A stretch of DNA of 64,000 bases from Candidatus Gastranaerophilales bacterium (GTDB lineage: Bacteria > Cyanobacteriota > Vampirovibrionia > Gastranaerophilales > Gastranaerophilaceae): positions 1-64,000 of the forward strand of contig CAJULH010000004.1 in NCBI GenBank assembly GCA_910587175.1, written 5' to 3'. Made by a program: the position numbers and the translations under genes. Every line of letters begins with the position of its first letter. Position 1 is the first letter of the stretch. Under the pieces are notes generated by a model. The model worked only from the letters and a program-made list of their open reading frames with translations. It made no database searches and was not told the origin of the DNA. This document shows positions 61,213 through 64,000 of this stretch, in pieces.

Positions 61213-63108
61213 TTAAAATAAAACACCGCAAACCCTTGTCAATATTGAACCAATGCCAATTGCAATACAAAATGCGCTTAGCCAGAGAATAACTCCCTCT
61301 TTTATGCCCCTCTCCTTGAAAACCATTATAAGCATTGCAATACAGGGTACAAAAAGTGTTATCACAACAGCTGCCACAAAAATTTGCAATGGTGTCATAT
61401 TACTAACGCTTGCCATCTCAAAAAGCCCGGCGGAAGCTAAATCCCGCCTTATTAAACCCATAATAAAAACATTAGAAAATTCGCCCGGCAAATGTAATAA
61501 ATTCACGATGATGGGTTTTAGACATTTTTCAATAACCTTCAGCCAGCCAAAATAGTTCATAATGCTTATTATTATTGAACTTACAACAAAAAATCCGGTG
61601 GCTTCTTTTAGAAAAGACACCATCTTGGAATAGGTTTTTCTGAGGATGTTAGAAAAACTTGGAACCCTTATAGGGGGCAGGCTTATAAATAAATCCGAAG
61701 TCTTGCCTTTTACAATTTTAGATAAAAGAGTGCCCGTAACAGCCATTACACTCAAAAGTATAAAAAGATACATAAACCAAACTTTTAAACCACCTATGGA
61801 TGCTATCAACACAACAATAATGCCTTGTTGTGCCGCACAGGGAATTGAAATTCCAAGCAGTGCAGTGGTTATCATCCTTTCCTTATCGGTCGGAAGAATT
61901 CGTGTAGTTATAGTACCCATTGTAGTGCATCCAAGCCCCAAAATAAGCGGTATTACAGCCCTTCCGTTCAATCCAATCTTTTTTAGCATTTCATCACAAA
62001 AAACAGACATCCTGGGCAAATACCCCGAATCCTCCAAAATTGACATAAAGATGTAAAACGCCGTCAAAAGCGGGATTAAAACCCCGACTATAATGCTAAG
62101 CGCCATAGTAAATACACCAAATTCGCCTGCAATAATCTCAGATATTAAGCCGTTTTTAATTACAGTATCGCAAAAATGTTTAAGCACCGGGCAAAAGTGC
62201 TCCTCAAGCCCGCCATAGACATAATCCACGACATTTCCTGAAATATATACACCCACAATTTCAAACAAAAGATAAAGCACAAAAAGCGAAGTTACAAAGC
62301 CCGTCACGGGATTAAACAGAAAGTGCTCAATACCGTTTATAAAGCGCTTTTTGGGCGCATTAAAAATGACGGATTTTCTTATAACGGAATTTACAAAATT
62401 AATCCTTTCATTATGCAAAATATCGCACTCTTTTGTATTCAAATGGGAACACTCAACACTCAAAAGCTCTTGTATTCTGGCTTTTTGCGTAATTTCCCGC
62501 CCTTCAAAAATTTTCTTTGCACTTGGAGAAATTTTATCGGAAACTTTAAATTTTCCCGCCCTTAAATAGTCTATAACCTCTGTTATACCTTGCTTTCTGG
62601 TGGCAACAGTTGAAAAAACACTGCAACCAAGTTCCTCTTCCAGTTTTTGAAAATCAATGTCAATTCCGCCGGCATGCGCTTCATCCACCTGATTTACAAC
62701 TACAACAAGCGGAATTTTTAAATCTATAAGCTGGGCAGTTAAAAACAAATCCCTCTCAAGGCTTGTAGCAGCAACGATATTCACCACAACATCAGCCTCT
62801 TCGATAATTTCTTTTGTTACGCGCTCATCCTCGGAAAAATTTCCAAGACTGTATGTGCCAGGCGTATCAATAATTTCGGCGTAATCAACCTTTGCTTTTG
62901 TAACAGAAACAGTCGTGCCCGGATAATTACTAACCTCAGCGTATACACCTGTCAAAGCACCAAACAGCACGGATTTTCCAACATTCGGATTTCCTACAAG
63001 AATTATTTTTTTAAGGTTTGAATTATCTTTAAAAAGTTTATCACTAAACCCCCTGGTTTTCGGGGCGGGGCGGCATTTTCCGCACCCTGCGCATCCTAAA
63101 ATATCCAT
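61213..63108 (-). CDS. feoB: Ferrous iron transport protein B
   Basis: Inner-membrane Fe(II) transporter with an N-terminal G-domain. The 631-residue protein starts with a Cys-rich piece (CAGCGKCRP), then G1 GNPNVGKS, G2 region YPGTTVSV, G3 DTPGTYSL, G4 VVNQVDEA, a helical GDI-like region, and the membrane domain with two Gate motifs, including ILGLGCTTMGTI and GIMP-like segments (PCAAQQGI). It is somewhat shorter than the common 700-770 residues. Start and feoA stop overlap by one base (TAATG), so translation is coupled. Confidence 0.95.
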   Translation of the reverse strand: MDILGCAGCGKCRPAPKTRGFSDKLFKDNSNLKKIILVGNPNVGKSVLFGALTGVYAEVSNYPGTTVSVTKAKVDYAEIIDTPGTYSLGNFSEDERVTKEIIEEADVVVNIVAATSLERDLFLTAQLIDLKIPLVVVVNQVDEAHAGGIDIDFQKLEEELGCSVFSTVATRKQGITEVIDYLRAGKFKVSDKISPSAKKIFEGREITQKARIQELLSVECSHLNTKECDILHNERINFVNSVIRKSVIFNAPKKRFINGIEHFLFNPVTGFVTSLFVLYLLFEIVGVYISGNVVDYVYGGLEEHFCPVLKHFCDTVIKNGLISEIIAGEFGVFTMALSIIVGVLIPLLTAFYIFMSILEDSGYLPRMSVFCDEMLKKIGLNGRAVIPLILGLGCTTMGTITTRILPTDKERMITTALLGISIPCAAQQGIIVVLIASIGGLKVWFMYLFILLSVMAVTGTLLSKIVKGKTSDLFISLPPIRVPSFSNILRKTYSKMVSFLKEATGFFVVSSIIISIMNYFGWLKVIEKCLKPIIVNLLHLPGEFSNVFIMGLIRRDLASAGLFEMASVSNMTPLQIFVAAVVITLFVPCIAMLIMVFKERGIKEGVILWLSAFCIAIGIGSILTRVCGVLF

Positions 63109-63332
63109 TATAACATTCTGCCTTTTGAGACATAGATTTTTTTTGAAAACTCTTTTCCGATTGCAATTGTCTGAAATTTTTCTTTAATAACCACGGGACC
63201 AGGTTTTGCAAGGCATTTCACCACCTGACCCTCAAAAAGAGCAAACCTTGTAAAGGTTGCTTTTGGTATTTCAGGGTCAAATCCTGTTATTTTAACCGTT
63301 TCGCCAGTTTGCACTTCAAATAGAGTTCTCAT
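63108..63332 (-). CDS. feoA: FeoA-domain protein
   Basis: Small SH3-like cytosolic partner of FeoB, 74 residues from ATG 63332 (MRTLFEVQTGETV). The beta-rich sequence with VKITGF, ARFALFEGQVVKCL-type segment and the C-terminal IAIGKEFSKKIYV fits FeoA. The frame is open 17 codons further upstream, but that part holds the promoter (TTGACA 63370-63365, TACAAT 63347-63342), so I use the inner ATG. Transcription should begin at about 63335, leaving almost no leader. The stop overlaps the feoB start. Confidence 0.88.
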   Translation of the reverse strand: MRTLFEVQTGETVKITGFDPEIPKATFTRFALFEGQVVKCLAKPGPVVIKEKFQTIAIGKEFSKKIYVSKGRML

Positions 63333-63341
63333 TGCAATAAA

Positions 63342-63370
63342 ATTGTAAGGCAAGCCAAACTTTTTGTCAA
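63342..63370 (-). promoter_or_regulatory. Promoter of feoAB (near-leaderless)
   Basis: A consensus TTGACA (63370-63365), 17-bp spacer and TACAAT (63347-63342), nine bases before ATG 63332. No Fur box is evident in the spacer. Confidence 0.78.
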
Positions 63371-63383
63371 CGAATTTTGGCAT

Positions 63384-63803
63384 TTAGAAAAATAATTTAC
63401 GAGAGTTCAGAAATTTTGAATATTAAAACCATAAAAACACTTGCGGCAGAAAAGCTTAAGGGTATCAATTTTGTTGAAAAACAGACAACACAATGCTTTT
63501 AAAGATTATAAAACATAATTTTTAAGACAGTAACAGCGTTGTAAGCGTTATTTTATAAAAAATAAAATCCAAAACAGGCTAAATGCGCATTTTAAAAGGC
63601 ATACAGGCAAAATAAAACTGTTGAAATCATCTACAAAAAAGGTTTTACAGTAATTTTTAAACTTAAAACCGGTTTCAAACAAGGCATTCAAATGTTTCAT
63701 ACCGGAAATAATAGTCAACAGAAGGATTTACGGGAAAACGAACCATAAAAAAGCAGTGAAAGCGAATCCCCCGGAAAAATTTATTCCAAAATTGACAGGC
63801 ATT
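63384..63803. other. Intergenic region with no clear gene
   Basis: Mostly short frames. A TTG-started 28-codon frame near 63417 (NIKTIKTLAAEKLKGINFVE) and others are too short and lack ribosome sites. No RNA gene, repeat or terminator is convincing. It may include decayed sequence. Confidence 0.4.
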
Positions 63804-64000
63804 TTAACCGGAAATTCTGTTGAAAATTTTTGAAATAAAAGTAAGCGCAGATTTCTTAACAGGCTGAAGCTCTGCTATAACGGCATCCACAAAGCCGCCT
63901 TTACCTTTTCCCGCGCCATAAGCAGCCGCAACACCAACAGCAGCAAGAACACCCGCTGTTTTCAGAGCGGTTTTTACTTTAAGCTTTTTATTTTTTGTCT
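63804..64000 (-). CDS. C-terminal part of an Ala/Gly-rich protein, cut by window edge
   Basis: The frame enters from the right edge and stops at 63804-63806 (TAA). The 64 visible residues read a basic KKLKVKTALKTAG, then an Ala/Val/Gly hydrophobic stretch (VLAAVGVAAAYGAG), then KGKGGFVDAVIAELQPVKKS and the tail SKIFNRISG. The start lies beyond the window. The style (short hydrophobic Ala/Gly helix, basic ends) is like the lineage-type proteins elsewhere here. No family is recognised. Confidence 0.55.
   Translation of the reverse strand, partial: TKNKKLKVKTALKTAGVLAAVGVAAAYGAGKGKGGFVDAVIAELQPVKKSALTFISKIFNRISG

Overview
The window is AT-rich (roughly one third G+C by eye), uses the standard code, and looks like a chromosomal segment of a gut-type non-photosynthetic cyanobacterial relative (Melainabacteria/Vampirovibrionia, most likely Gastranaerophilales). 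This placement is inferred from gene style: lineage-type proteins with a short N-terminal PSF(K/G)(G/S) motif, proteins with LxxLExKVFG repeats, many TPR proteins, and a normal bacterial housekeeping set with no photosynthesis genes. No 16S gene is present to confirm it. There are no CRISPR arrays, insertion sequences or phage blocks.

Layout. 0-4.5 kb: a Xer-type recombinase, then a complete His-Xaa-Ser (Hxs) peptide-modification cluster in the order hxsA-hxsD-hxsB-hxsC, the most unusual system here. 4.5-8.7 kb: lipoprotein adaptor plus RND pump. 8.7-15.3 kb: bioF-like enzyme, AGCS symporter, LysM protein, XRE regulator, pth, and two exported proteins of unknown function. 15.4-17.9 kb: two paralogous Gly/Ala-rich proteins, one with an EF-hand loop and three FliM-N-terminus-like SQxxIDxL motifs; both have the same 47-bp upstream block. 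18-24.5 kb: comEC, a one-piece UvrD-like helicase with a C-terminal nuclease, yebC. 24.6-31.4 kb: JAMM-like protein, TPR protein, glutaredoxin, FtsB/DivIC-like protein, asparaginase, a GspE-N-like protein, CDF exporter, and an intact bacterial calpain. 31.4-37.9 kb: rlmN, trmFO, pepA, an Asp/Glu racemase-family protein, mscS, TPR protein. 37.9-46 kb: two lineage-type membrane proteins, ribF, a bifunctional RelA/SpoT, yggU, and a GGDEF/HD-GYP protein. 46-53.8 kb: a three-gene polyprenyl-sugar/GT-C cluster, a TPR protein and a MalQ with an unusual N-terminus. 53.8-54.6 kb: tRNA-Arg(ACG) surrounded by tRNA-like repeats. 54.6-64 kb: acetyltransferase, DXS-like enzyme, a membrane protein, a UbiA/DPPR-synthase-like enzyme, a divergent XRE module, a metal exporter, feoAB, and a gene cut by the right edge.

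Themes. Several promoters here have a -10 box ending only 6 to 10 nt before the start codon (13485, 43649, 49817, 49885, feoA at 63332), with no Shine-Dalgarno, so leaderless or nearly leaderless transcripts seem common. The tRNA-Arg locus appears to be transcribed together with two upstream structured, tRNA-like repeat units whose stems show a compensatory change, and one unit carries a 16-nt perfect complement of the tRNA D-arm region. Cell-envelope work (polyprenyl-phosphate sugar enzymes, GT-C transferases, efflux, LysM) and stress/second-messenger signalling (RelA/SpoT, c-di-GMP) dominate the recognisable accessory functions.
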